In this document: piece after piece, positions 43,765-53,044 of the stretch | How positions within the stretch are numbered: position 1 is the stretch's first letter | Layout of the letters: each line of letters begins with the position of its first letter | Assembly: GCA_047921215.1 (NCBI GenBank) | Contig: JBLRWO010000015.1 | Span: 1-64,000 of the forward strand | DNA: 64,000 nucleotides | From: RECM01 sp047921215 | GTDB lineage: Bacteria; Bacteroidota; Rhodothermia; Balneolales; Cyclonatronaceae | Direction: 5' to 3' | Translations under genes and position numbers: made by a program | Notes under the pieces: model-generated | The model's database searches: none | Told to the model about the DNA's origin: nothing | What the model saw: only the letters and a program-made list of their open reading frames with translations

Positions 43765-44139
43765 ATGAGCGATATCAATTTTGCAGAAAAACTGGCAGAC
43801 AGGAATGGCAACGAGGTGGTAGGGCTTACCGGCCGTGCCGTGCATCAGATCGAGAAAATACGCAGGGAGGAAAACATCCCTGACGATAATTATCTGCGTG
43901 TAGGCGTGAAGGGTGGGGGATGCTCCGGAATGAGCTACACCCTGGGCTTCGATCACAAAACAGAACACGATCTGGAGTATGCCATCGGGGATGTTAAAGT
44001 GGTGGTCGATAAGCGCCATGCGATCTACCTGGAGGGCACATCCGTTGATTTTAAAGACGGCCTCGACGCGCGCGGTTTTGTCTTCAGTAATCCCGTTGCG
44101 ACCAGTACCTGTGGTTGCGGTTCTTCATTCAGCGCATAA
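43765..44139 (+). CDS. A-type iron-sulfur cluster carrier (HesB/IscA/ErpA family)
   Basis: The 124-residue protein has the three conserved cysteines, KGGGCSGMSYTL (~54) and C-G-C near the C-terminus (STCGCGSSFS). It also has the family's GLTGRAVHQI and GFVFSNPVA. It carries [Fe-S] clusters to apo-targets such as LipA, which is encoded a few genes upstream. The ATG at 43765 is preferred; a TTG at 43747 overlapping the previous stop would add six residues. Confidence 0.95.
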   Translation: MSDINFAEKLADRNGNEVVGLTGRAVHQIEKIRREENIPDDNYLRVGVKGGGCSGMSYTLGFDHKTEHDLEYAIGDVKVVVDKRHAIYLEGTSVDFKDGLDARGFVFSNPVATSTCGCGSSFSA

Positions 44140-45353
44140 TGGCGGGCAGGCGGAAAAAAAATGACGATCCTCTCTACGGGGAGTTACTGGCTGCTGCAGA
44201 ACACATTAACGAGGAACTTGTAGCACTGCGCAGGGACCTGCACATGCATCCCGAACTGGGCTGGAACGAAAACGAAACCTCCGAGAAGATTATCAAAAAG
44301 CTCACTGATGCAGGCCTCAGGAGCAGGAATGGTCTGGCCGGTTACGGTCTCTACACCGATATCGGAAAGAATTCCGGATCCATGGTCGCCTACCGGGCCG
44401 ACATGGACGCGCTTCCGATACAGGATCAGAAGCAGGTTCCGTATGCCTCAAAAGTACCTGGCTGCGCTCACATGTGCGGGCACGATGTGCACACAACCAT
44501 TGCTCTCGGGGTTGCCCGGGTGCTTTATCAGTTCAGCGATGAGCTTCAGGGCCGGGTCAGGGTTATCTGGCAGCCGGCCGAAGAGACCCAGCCCAGCGGT
44601 GCCCCGGAGATGATCAGTGCCGGCGTGCTCGATGGTGTGAAAGCTATTTACGGTGCTCACTGCGATCCCACGCTTGAGACCGGAAGGTTCAGTATAAGAA
44701 GGGGTGCCGAAACGGCGGCATTCGATTCCTTCATAATCACGGTCAAATCAGACAGTACCACCCACTCTGCCCGGCCGCACATGGGAACGGATACGATCTG
44801 GATTGCCAACCAGATCATCCAGAACCTGTATCAGTTTATCGGACGCATTACCGATGTGCTGAAGCCCACGACCATATCCGTGTGTACCTTTCATGCCGGC
44901 GAAGCACTGAACGTGATTCCGAATACAGTGGAGTTTGGCGGCACCATCCGTACCGTCAGCGACGACAAACGCGAAGGTATCCGTACGTATGTTAAAAGCC
45001 TGATCGGAAGTATGCAGAGCCTGTACGATGTGCAGATCGACATCCGGTTCGGGATGGGAGCCCCGCCCGTTCAGAACGATGTGCGCCTGCACGACCACGC
45101 CCTGCACCTGATACAGCAGCAGCTGGGAAAAAATGCATTCCGTGAACGCGAGCAGAGCATGGGGGCCGAGGATTTCTCTTTCTACACGCGCATTGTACCC
45201 TCCCTGTTCATCCGTATTGGCAGCGCGGGTTCGCCGCAGACCTCCTATCCGCTGCACAGTTCGCTGTTCGATGTGGACGAACGCCTGATTACCCCGACAG
45301 TTGCCTTCATGTCGTGGCTGCTCATCCGGAACCTCAGTGATAAGCCCTGTTAG
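44139..45353 (+). CDS. M20 family amidohydrolase (N-acyl-amino-acid hydrolase type)
   Basis: The 404-residue protein has the M20D/AmhX-like landmarks RRDLHMHPELGWNE (~30-43), YRADMDALPI (~88-97), CGHDVH (~113), WQPAEETQPSG (~146) and the C-terminal MGAEDFSFY (~345). These supply the dinuclear metal site. It probably removes acyl groups from amino acids or peptides in the cytosol. The start at 44139 shares one base with the IscA stop (TAATG). The ATG at 44115 inside the IscA gene is less likely. Confidence 0.93.
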   Translation: MAGRRKKNDDPLYGELLAAAEHINEELVALRRDLHMHPELGWNENETSEKIIKKLTDAGLRSRNGLAGYGLYTDIGKNSGSMVAYRADMDALPIQDQKQVPYASKVPGCAHMCGHDVHTTIALGVARVLYQFSDELQGRVRVIWQPAEETQPSGAPEMISAGVLDGVKAIYGAHCDPTLETGRFSIRRGAETAAFDSFIITVKSDSTTHSARPHMGTDTIWIANQIIQNLYQFIGRITDVLKPTTISVCTFHAGEALNVIPNTVEFGGTIRTVSDDKREGIRTYVKSLIGSMQSLYDVQIDIRFGMGAPPVQNDVRLHDHALHLIQQQLGKNAFREREQSMGAEDFSFYTRIVPSLFIRIGSAGSPQTSYPLHSSLFDVDERLITPTVAFMSWLLIRNLSDKPC

Positions 45354-45519
45354 GAGAGGGTGGCCGAAGCGTGGCTGCCGTAATGGTACCGTCCTGTTCC
45401 ACTGCATAAAACCCGCTTGTCGTTGCGTCTGGCTCCGGATTCCGGTAATCGAGGCTTCCACTGTTTACAGAAAACAAAAAAATACCCGTCAGAATCAGAT
45501 AAAAGAGCAGTAATCTCAT
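45334..45519 (-). CDS. Possible small exported protein (61 residues)
   Basis: The frame starting MRLLLFYLILTGIFLFSVNSGS looks like a signal peptide or anchor. It is followed by ~35 polar residues (LDYRNPEPDATTSGFYAVEQDG). It overlaps the M20 gene end by 20 bp in the convergent direction. An alternative start at 45531 adds MHKI. No homology is recognised. The adjoining 45532-45737 contains no other support for a gene. Confidence 0.4.
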   Translation of the reverse strand: MRLLLFYLILTGIFLFSVNSGSLDYRNPEPDATTSGFYAVEQDGTITAATLRPPSPNRAYH

Positions 45520-45737
45520 GATTTTGTGCATCCCCCTTGATGAATAGTCAGTGGATATAACCACATTATTGGTTTTATGTTCTGGATGGCCGTAAAAAGG
45601 TCAGGCCGTATCCGCGTCCGGTGTTGTGCTGTTTGAAAAACTGGTGACGAATCACTAAGATGGGTCAGCCTGCCGGCCTGTACGCAGTGCATTACAGCAT
45701 TATAAACAGTTATTCAGTCAGTATTTAGAAACAACCT

Positions 45738-46841
45738 ATGGAAAAAACAAACCAACCAAACGGCAACCTTACAGCTGAACGCAACCGGTTACTGCTCGCT
45801 GTCGATGTTTTGATGGTCGTGGTGGTGGGTTTTAACCTGATCTGGATCGTATTCGACTGGTCATTCCAGAGCACCACCTTCCAGAGCCTTGTGGAGATGA
45901 TTTCAGGGCCGTTTTTCGAGTTTTACCGCGACCGGATTCACCCCGATTTTCTGTTCTATGATGTACTGTTCATCATTTTCTATCTCGTTGAGCTGGGCAT
46001 CCGCTGGATAGTTTCCATTGTGAAGAAAGACTACCCGAAATGGTACTATTTCCCGTTTGTAAACTGGTACGACCTGCTGGGATGCATCCCCATTGGCTCA
46101 TTCAGGTTCTTCCGCCTGCTGCGCATATTTGCACTTCTGATGCGAATGCACCGGCTCGGGTTCATCGATATTACCAAATCGTTTGTCTATGACATGCTGG
46201 CCCGGTACCTGAACATTTTTACCGAGGAGGTATCGAACAGGGTGGTTTACAACATTCTGACCGATATACAGGATGAGCTGAATGAGGGCAGTCCGGTAGT
46301 GGAAACCATTCTTGAGCAGGTTATCGAGCCCCGGCGTGATGCCCTTGTTGGCTGGATTTCGCAGCGGGTGGGACTGATAGCCGGTAAGGGCTACGAACTT
46401 TACCGGGATGATATAAGCCGGTATGTTGAGCGCCGTATAGGCGAGGCGGTGGAGCAGAACAGGGAGATCAGGCAGATCGCAGCCGTTCCGGTGGTTGGCA
46501 GTTATATCAGCACCCGGCTTGAGCAGGCCATTGGCGATATTGTACTGAACGTTATTAACGGTGCCATCAACGACCTGGCATCCGATAAGAACCGGGTGGT
46601 GGTAGACGATGTGACCCGGCTCGCCATTGAGTCCTTCCAGGCGGAAGACCCCGACCGTAATCTCCATAATATCGTACTCGACATGGCTAACAGGTCGCTT
46701 GATGTAATCAAGGCAAGGGTCAGCGTTCAGCAGTGGAAACTGCGTCCCGAGGAACGGGTCGAACGCATACGGGAGCTCATGCAAAATGAACTGGTGCAGA
46801 AGACCGGGCAGGCCCTGGACCCTCATTTTTCAAAAACATGA
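45738..46841 (+). CDS. Voltage-sensor-like membrane protein without pore domain
   Basis: The 367-residue protein has an N-terminal four-helix membrane domain (~18-145). Helices at LLLAVDVLMVVVVGFNLIWIVF and FLFYDVLFIIFYLVELGIRWIVS come first. Then comes NWYDLLGCIPIG and an Arg-rich helix, FRFFRLLRIFALLMRMHRL, that looks like an S4 voltage sensor. No pore helix or selectivity filter follows. Instead there are ~220 soluble residues with amphipathic helices (IEPRRDALVGWISQRVG, VERRIGEAVEQNREI, ERVERIRELMQNELVQ). The fold assignment is by pattern only. Function is unknown. Confidence 0.65.
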   Translation: MEKTNQPNGNLTAERNRLLLAVDVLMVVVVGFNLIWIVFDWSFQSTTFQSLVEMISGPFFEFYRDRIHPDFLFYDVLFIIFYLVELGIRWIVSIVKKDYPKWYYFPFVNWYDLLGCIPIGSFRFFRLLRIFALLMRMHRLGFIDITKSFVYDMLARYLNIFTEEVSNRVVYNILTDIQDELNEGSPVVETILEQVIEPRRDALVGWISQRVGLIAGKGYELYRDDISRYVERRIGEAVEQNREIRQIAAVPVVGSYISTRLEQAIGDIVLNVINGAINDLASDKNRVVVDDVTRLAIESFQAEDPDRNLHNIVLDMANRSLDVIKARVSVQQWKLRPEERVERIRELMQNELVQKTGQALDPHFSKT

Positions 46842-46910
46842 TTTGTTTTTAATATTAACTATATTAAGATGTTTTAAACCTCGCACAGACCGACAGAACA
46901 CCCCATAGTT

Positions 46911-48164
46911 GTGGACCGAAAAATTGAAAAGAAACGCTTTCCTCCAAAAAGGGTAGCGGGATTTGCCAGCCTCACACTGTTGCTGATCATCGTTGTGTAT
47001 GTATATGCAAGCAGCGGGGGTGAGTCGCGTTTAAATATCGATGCTGAACGCATAACGGTATCGGCTGTTTCCTATGGTCCGTTTCAGGAATATGTACCCA
47101 TAAACGGGACCGTGGTACCCATACAGACCCTGTATCTCGACGCGATAGAAGGCGGCCGTATAGACCGGATCATGGTGGAAGGCGGTTCCATGGTGAACGA
47201 GGGCGATACCCTACTGGTTTTGAGCAACAGCAATCTTCAGCTGGATGTGTTCAACCGGGAAGCGCAGATACTGGAGCAGATCCACAACCTGCAGAACAGG
47301 CAGCTTACGCTGCAGCAGGAACGGTTGCGGCTGCGCGAGATGATGGTCGAAATGCGCTACAACCTTCAGCGGGCCGAACGCCAGTTTGAGCAGAACAGGG
47401 AACTGCGCGGCCGCAATATGGTCTCTGAAGAGGAATTCAGGCAGGCACAGGAGAATTTTCTGAGCACCCGCGAACGTATGGGCATCGTTCGGGAGACCTT
47501 CGTTATCGATTCCGTGCAGACCGAAAATCAGCTGCGTTTCATCAACAACTCTCTGGAACGCATGCAGACCAATCTGGAGATGGTACAGAAGAGCATGGAC
47601 TACCTCGTTCTGACCGCGCCCATCTCGGGTCAGCTGACCTCGCTGAACGCCGAAATCGGCGAGTCGAAAACCAGGGGGCAGCGCATGGGACAGATCGACG
47701 TGCTGGATGGGTACAAGGTGAGGGTGGCCATCGATGAGCACTACATTGCGCGGATAACCCTCGGCCAGAAGGGCGAATTCGATTTTGCCGGACGCAGCTA
47801 CAGCCTGGAAATCACGAAAATCTATCCCGAGGTGAACGACGGGCGTTTTGAGGTCGATATGGAGTTCGTTGATGAAATGGCCCCGGAGGGTATACGCAGG
47901 GGGCAGACCGTACGCCTGCGGTTGGAGCTCAGCGATCTTACCGATGCGGTACTGCTGGCCCGTGGCGGTTTTTTTCAGACCACGGGCGGCAACTGGGTGT
48001 ATGTGCTTGATGTCGACGGTCAGACTGCCTACCGCCGGGAAGTGCGCCTCGGGCGGCAGAATCCGCAGTATTATGAGGTGGTGAGCGGCCTGCAGCCGGG
48101 CGAGCAGGTAATCACTTCATCCTATGAACCGTTTGGCGAGAACGAAAGACTGGTTTTGAAGTAG
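46911..48164 (+). CDS. HlyD/MacA-like periplasmic adaptor subunit
   Basis: The 417-residue protein has an N-terminal anchor (GFASLTLLLIIVVYVYASSGG) and a lipoyl half (GGRIDRIMVEGGSMVNEGDTLLVLSNSNL). A long coiled coil (~115-225) precedes the return lipoyl half (APISGQLTSLNAEIGESKTRGQRMGQI) and barrel domains. The start is GTG at 46911. It is followed by an ABC ATPase gene. Its permease is probably the FtsX protein at 50441, separated by an opposite-strand gene. Confidence 0.9.
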   Translation: MDRKIEKKRFPPKRVAGFASLTLLLIIVVYVYASSGGESRLNIDAERITVSAVSYGPFQEYVPINGTVVPIQTLYLDAIEGGRIDRIMVEGGSMVNEGDTLLVLSNSNLQLDVFNREAQILEQIHNLQNRQLTLQQERLRLREMMVEMRYNLQRAERQFEQNRELRGRNMVSEEEFRQAQENFLSTRERMGIVRETFVIDSVQTENQLRFINNSLERMQTNLEMVQKSMDYLVLTAPISGQLTSLNAEIGESKTRGQRMGQIDVLDGYKVRVAIDEHYIARITLGQKGEFDFAGRSYSLEITKIYPEVNDGRFEVDMEFVDEMAPEGIRRGQTVRLRLELSDLTDAVLLARGGFFQTTGGNWVYVLDVDGQTAYRREVRLGRQNPQYYEVVSGLQPGEQVITSSYEPFGENERLVLK

Positions 48165-48259
48165 AAGGAAAGGTTACCTTGTGGCTTGCTTGCTGTACAC
48201 AGGGAAACCGGGGTCCATTACCGACAACCGTTCACGCAACCCGACCTGAAACCGGACTT

Positions 48260-48976
48260 ATGATTAAAACCGTTAACCTGAAAAAACTCTACACTACCGA
48301 CGAGGTAGAAACCACCGCCCTGAATGATGTGAGCCTTGAGATCGGAACAGGTGAATTCGTGGCTGTTATGGGTCCGTCGGGCTGTGGCAAGTCAACGTTG
48401 CTGAACATCATCGGGCTGCTCGACGATGTAACGGCCGGGAGCTACCTGTTCGGGGATGTGGATGTTACCACTTTCACCGAGCGTCAGCGTGCAGCCCTGA
48501 GAAAACAGAACATCGGTTTCGTGTTTCAGAATTTTAATCTGATCGATGAACTCACCGTTTTCGAAAATGTGGAACTGCCCCTGCTCTACCAGGGCATCTC
48601 ATCCCAGGACCGGAAAAAACGGGTTGAGGAAGCCCTGGACCGTATGCAGATCGGCCACCGCCGCAATCACTTTCCACAGCAGTTATCGGGCGGGCAGCAA
48701 CAGCGCGTGGCGATAAGCCGGGCAGTTATCGGCACCCCCAAACTGATCCTGGCCGATGAACCCACCGGTAACCTCGATTCCAAAAATGGCGAAGAGGTCA
48801 TGAAACTGCTGGCCGGGCTCAACGAATCGGGAACGACCATTATCATGGTAACCCATTCACCTATCGATTCCGGCTATGCCCACCGCATTATTCATCTGTT
48901 CGATGGCGAGGTGGTTACCGGCGATGAAATGGCTAAACGGATTCATCAGGCCGAAGCAGCCGGACCGGCATCCTGA
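48260..48976 (+). CDS. ABC transporter ATP-binding protein, LolD/MacB NBD type
   Basis: The 238-residue ATPase has Walker A (GPSGCGKST, ~37), a Q-loop (VFQNFNLIDELTVFENVELP), the ABC signature LSGGQQQRVAISRA (~141), Walker B (LILADEPTGNLD, ~160) and the H-loop (MVTHS, ~194). Sequence style fits ATPases that pair with FtsX/MacB permeases. The ATG at 48260 gives the normal family N-terminus; a frame from 48179 would add 27 unrelated residues. It could energise this adaptor with the permease at 50441, and possibly the ATPase-less operon at 9.5-13.6 kb. Confidence 0.95.
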   Translation: MIKTVNLKKLYTTDEVETTALNDVSLEIGTGEFVAVMGPSGCGKSTLLNIIGLLDDVTAGSYLFGDVDVTTFTERQRAALRKQNIGFVFQNFNLIDELTVFENVELPLLYQGISSQDRKKRVEEALDRMQIGHRRNHFPQQLSGGQQQRVAISRAVIGTPKLILADEPTGNLDSKNGEEVMKLLAGLNESGTTIIMVTHSPIDSGYAHRIIHLFDGEVVTGDEMAKRIHQAEAAGPAS

Positions 48977-48979
48977 TTG

Positions 48980-50098
48980 TCAGTTATGTCCGGCTTCCTG
49001 TTCCTCAGGTATAGCCGGTGAAGTGACCTTGTATTTTTTATCGACCCTCCCCAATAAAAAGCCATAGGGTTGCAGCCCGTCTATTTCGTCGAAGAGGATT
49101 TTCAGAATGGCAAGACCGGGAATGAACAGGATCATCCCCAAAAGGCCCCAAATCTGACCTCCAACCAGTATAGCGATGATAGTAACAAGCGGATTCAGAC
49201 TTACTTTGTCACCAACAATAACGGGTGTGAAAAGATTGCTTTCAAACAGTTGAATCACATAAAAGCCGATTATAACGGCAAAGGGAACCCATAGTGCATC
49301 CATGGTGAGCAGGGCGTAAACCGCTGGTAGAACCGATCCGAATATGGGGCCTAAAAAAGGTATAATATTCAGCATGGCTGCAAAAACCCCGAATAAAATG
49401 GCATGCTTTACCCCGAGGCTGGTTAGCAAAATTACGTTCAGAACTGCCAGAATACAGATCACAAAAAACATGCCGGTGATGTAACTTTGTATGACCACTT
49501 TAACTTTTTCAACCAGATTTCTGATCCGTTGTTTGTCGCCCCCCGAAAATGTACTGACCATGAAAGCCCGGATGAATTCCCGGTAAATCAGGAACAGATA
49601 GATAAAAATGGGTATCAGGAAGTACATGGTCATCCCGCCCACGGTGGAGATCAGCCGCAATGTAATTGATGAAATATCAAAATCGAAGGCGTTGGCAACC
49701 CCAAAATCGACATCTTCGACACGGGATTTTATAAATTCGGGTGAATACCGGAGAAACGTTTCATGGGTATCATCCGCAAGTTGTTCAACACGCTGTTGAA
49801 TGTCGGGCAGTTCTTCGCCAAAACTCCTGATCTGATTGGTAAACAGGAACCCGATGAACGATAAAATAATGATAAGCAGCAGCATGCCAAGAAATGCCGA
49901 TATACTGCGGGGTATTTTCCGTGATTCCAGCACGTCGCATGCCGGGGTCAGTATAACGGCAAAAAATGCGGAGAGCAATAGCGGCACCAGTATCCCCTTG
50001 GCTACAATCATGCCGTATATGGTCATGATAATACCGGCCAGTATAACAGTGCCCTTAAGGTAGATAGGGTACGTTTTTTCAGTGCTCATTATGTTCAA
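48980..50098 (-). CDS. AI-2E family transporter
   Basis: The 372-residue membrane protein has the family's helix layout and an internal soluble loop. VKVVIQSYITGMFFVICILAVLN and the C-terminal YVIQLFESNLFTPVIVGDKVSLNPLVTIIAILVGGQIWGLLGMILFIPGLAILK are signature regions. The family was named for a proposed autoinducer-2 exporter, but many members are Na+/H+ antiporters or have unknown substrates. The ATG at 50089 (MSTEKTYPIYL) is an alternative start. Confidence 0.92.
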   Translation of the reverse strand: MNIMSTEKTYPIYLKGTVILAGIIMTIYGMIVAKGILVPLLLSAFFAVILTPACDVLESRKIPRSISAFLGMLLLIIILSFIGFLFTNQIRSFGEELPDIQQRVEQLADDTHETFLRYSPEFIKSRVEDVDFGVANAFDFDISSITLRLISTVGGMTMYFLIPIFIYLFLIYREFIRAFMVSTFSGGDKQRIRNLVEKVKVVIQSYITGMFFVICILAVLNVILLTSLGVKHAILFGVFAAMLNIIPFLGPIFGSVLPAVYALLTMDALWVPFAVIIGFYVIQLFESNLFTPVIVGDKVSLNPLVTIIAILVGGQIWGLLGMILFIPGLAILKILFDEIDGLQPYGFLLGRVDKKYKVTSPAIPEEQEAGHN

Positions 50099-50160
50099 TA
50101 CTCAAAGCGTTGTGGGTATTTACAGCATTATGGGGTATTGATTGTAAAATAGGCTAACCG

Positions 50161-50174
50161 TTGTTGTACAACAA
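50161..50174. promoter_or_regulatory. 14-bp perfect palindrome, operator candidate
   Basis: TTGTTGTACAACAA is fully self-complementary. It lies 63 bp upstream of the AI-2E gene and 267 bp upstream of the divergent permease. The rest of this 342-bp interval holds no gene or recognised element. Confidence 0.5.
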
Positions 50175-50440
50175 AACCGGATATGGTTATTTTCGGGCCG
50201 ATGAGGAGAGTTTTTGGTTTTTACTCTATATTCCTGCCTGTGTGTTTGCAATGTGCCCGGAACATCAGGAACCTGTCGGAGTCTAATTTAGTCATTATAT
50301 GCTTTTACAGTCAAACAGGCCCGTTTTGTATCGGTCAGCAGGTCTGTTTAATTACGTTCAGGAAACTGATGGGGCCGGGTATAACAGGAGTAACACGGTT
50401 AGAGAAATGGAGATAGCACCGGTAAGGTGGTAACAAGCGG

Positions 50441-52852
50441 ATGCTGAACAACTATCTGAAAATAGCTATACGAAACCTGCTTAGGAACGCCGGATATTCT
50501 GCGATCAATATCCTGGGGCTGACTATCGGTGTGGCCTGCACAGTACTCATCCTGATTTACGTGTTCGATGAACTCAGCTATGACCGGTACCATCCTGAAA
50601 GCGAACTCATTTATCGTATTGTACAGGAATCAAAAGTGGAGGGGGTGGGTGAACCATCGGCTGCCAATCCGTTTCCGCTCAGGGATGCCCTGCTCAACGA
50701 CTATCCCGATCTGGTTGAATCGGCGGTCCGTTTTTTCAACCTGAGGGCGAACAAACTCACTCTCAGCTACAATAATGAGGCACACTTCAACGAGCGCCGG
50801 TTTTTCTTCACCGATCCCGACGTATTCAGTGTGTTTGGCTTCCGGCTTGAGGAGGGCGACGAGAGAACCGCACTGGCGAACCCGAACAGCCTGGTCATGA
50901 CCCGTGAAACCGCCCGGAAGTATTTCGGGGATGCCGACCCGATCGGGCAGATACTCCGCTTTGAGGGCCGGCTCGAGATGGAGGTAACGGGTATTCTCCG
51001 GGAATTCCCCGAAAACTCCCATTTTCAGGCAGATATCCTGGCCTCGATGGCGTCGGTCAACAATCTGTATGCCAATGGCATACCGACCGACTGGTTTTTC
51101 AATCCCTGCTGGACATACGTTAAAGTAAGCAGTGAGGATGCTGCCACGAATCTGAAGGCCCAGATGGATATTCTGGCTGAAAAATACTACCCTGAATCGT
51201 TCAAGACGGACATGACCCTGGCCATGCAGCCACTGCATGACATCCGGCTGCATTCACGCTTCAACAATGAAATTGCTCCGACGGGTAACATCCTCTACAT
51301 CTACCTATTTTCGGTGATCGCGATCTTCGTGTTGCTGATTGCCTGCATCAACTTCATGAACCTGGCAACGGCCCGGGCATCGCGCAGGGCGCTGGAAGTA
51401 GGCATGCGCAAGGTGCTCGGTGCCGGGAAGAAACAGCTCGTAGGCCAGTTTCTGGGCGAAAGCGTGCTGGTAAGCCTGATAGCCGTAACGCTTGCGGTGG
51501 TGCTTATTCAGCTGGTGTTGCCATCATTCAACAGTTTTACCGGCAAGGAATTGGCGTTTAATCCGTTTACCGAGCCGTTACTGGCCGCTTTGCTGGCGGT
51601 TATTGTGATCCTGGTGGGACTGGTTTCGGGTCTCTATCCGGCCTTTTTCCTCTCCTCGTTCAATCCGGTGACCACACTTAAGGGTGGATTCCGGTCGGGC
51701 AGGGGCAGTTCCATTCTCCGGCAGGGGCTGGTTGTGGTGCAGTTCAGTATCTCCATCATCATGCTGACGGGTACCGTGGTGGTGTGGAACCAGCTCAACT
51801 ATATGCGGAACGCCGAGCTCGGCTTTGAAAAAGAGCATGTGGTGGTTATACAGTCGCATCTAACCGCTGCAATCTGGAATTACGACAACCTGAAACAGTC
51901 CCTGCTGGAGCACTCATCCGTGCTGAGTGTTACCGGCAGCGAAACGGTGATCGGCTCCAGGTACCAGGTCGACGAATACATGCCGGTGGGTATGGGCAAC
52001 ACCGAGGAGCAGCTTTTCCATACGATCATGGTGCACCACGATTTCGCGGAAACCTTCGGGCTTGATATCATAGCCGGCCGCGGATTTTCCGAGCGTTTTG
52101 CCACCGACCAGGCGGAGGCGGTTATGGTGAACCGGACCCTGGTAGAACAGATGGGCTGGACCCCGGATAATGCCATCGGAAGGGCGTTTCGAAAATATTC
52201 AGACGAGCAGCTGGTAATCGGCGTATTTGAGGATTTCAACTACACCGGTCTTCAGGAATCGATCAGCCCCATGATCCTGGATATGCCCGATCAGGATTTG
52301 CAGGTGGCGCAGTACATCCGCTATATATCGGTCAGGATAACCCCTGGCAATCCGCGTCCGGCCCTTGACCACATCGAACAGGTCTGGTCACGGTTCGACC
52401 CCACCCGCCCGGTTGAGTATTTCATGCTCGACGAGGAGCTCACGGCACTGTACGAGGCTGAAGAAATGATGGGCAGCATCGCCGGCCTGTTTGCCCTGTT
52501 CTGTGTATTTGTGGCCTGTCTGGGGCTCTTTGGCCTGGCATCCTACACAACACAGATGCGAAAAAAGGATATTGGCATCAGGAAAGTGATGGGGGCATCG
52601 GTCCTCAATATTGTGAACGTGCTGTCGTTCGAATACCTGAAACTGGTGCTGTTTTCGGTGCTCATAGCATGGCCGGTGTCGTGGTTTGTGCTGAACTGGT
52701 GGCTTCAGAATTTTGCCTACCGCACGGATGTGAGCGTCTGGATCCTGCTTGGGGCCACCGTCATCACCATAGTGATCGCTTTTGTCACCGTAAGCTATCA
52801 AACCATCAAAGCGGCATATACGAATCCCGTGGAAGCGCTCAAAACGGAATAA
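50441..52852 (+). CDS. ABC transporter permease with two MacB_PCD/FtsX modules
   Basis: The 803-residue protein has the N-terminal YLKIAIRNLLRNAGYSAINILGLTIGVACTVLILIYVFDELSYD helix typical of Bacteroidota/Balneolota FtsX permeases, then a periplasmic MacB domain (~45-270). Three helices with the RRALEVGMRKVLGAGKKQLVGQFLGES motif follow (~285-395). A second TM helix and periplasmic domain come next, and a final three-helix FtsX set (RKKDIGIRKVMGASVLNIVNVL, ~705). It has no ATPase domain. Relatives export peptides or lipids or act in stress sensing. A partner ATPase is encoded at 48260. Confidence 0.92.
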   Translation: MLNNYLKIAIRNLLRNAGYSAINILGLTIGVACTVLILIYVFDELSYDRYHPESELIYRIVQESKVEGVGEPSAANPFPLRDALLNDYPDLVESAVRFFNLRANKLTLSYNNEAHFNERRFFFTDPDVFSVFGFRLEEGDERTALANPNSLVMTRETARKYFGDADPIGQILRFEGRLEMEVTGILREFPENSHFQADILASMASVNNLYANGIPTDWFFNPCWTYVKVSSEDAATNLKAQMDILAEKYYPESFKTDMTLAMQPLHDIRLHSRFNNEIAPTGNILYIYLFSVIAIFVLLIACINFMNLATARASRRALEVGMRKVLGAGKKQLVGQFLGESVLVSLIAVTLAVVLIQLVLPSFNSFTGKELAFNPFTEPLLAALLAVIVILVGLVSGLYPAFFLSSFNPVTTLKGGFRSGRGSSILRQGLVVVQFSISIIMLTGTVVVWNQLNYMRNAELGFEKEHVVVIQSHLTAAIWNYDNLKQSLLEHSSVLSVTGSETVIGSRYQVDEYMPVGMGNTEEQLFHTIMVHHDFAETFGLDIIAGRGFSERFATDQAEAVMVNRTLVEQMGWTPDNAIGRAFRKYSDEQLVIGVFEDFNYTGLQESISPMILDMPDQDLQVAQYIRYISVRITPGNPRPALDHIEQVWSRFDPTRPVEYFMLDEELTALYEAEEMMGSIAGLFALFCVFVACLGLFGLASYTTQMRKKDIGIRKVMGASVLNIVNVLSFEYLKLVLFSVLIAWPVSWFVLNWWLQNFAYRTDVSVWILLGATVITIVIAFVTVSYQTIKAAYTNPVEALKTE

Positions 52853-52893
52853 CCCAAGCCTGATGCCCGTATCCATGAAAGTGATGTTGTTAT

Positions 52894-52995
52894 TGCGCTC
52901 AGCATGACGATGTTGGGCGTTGCGCTCAGCATGACGATGTTGGGCGTTGCGCACAGCATGACGATGTTGGGCGTTGCACTCTGCATGATGTCGGG
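52894..52995. repeat. 27-bp tandem repeat, ~3.8 copies
   Basis: The unit TGCGCTCAGCATGACGATGT plus TGGGCGT repeats at 52894, 52921, 52948 and 52975 (last copy partial). Because 27 is a multiple of 3, open frames run through it on both strands. The GCGCTCAGCATGAC part equals the end sequence of the family B elements, suggesting origin by duplication of such an end. Confidence 0.85.
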
Positions 52996-53044
52996 AAAAT
53001 GGATATATTCGGTCGACAGAATATTTGACAACCAGCTGAACATC

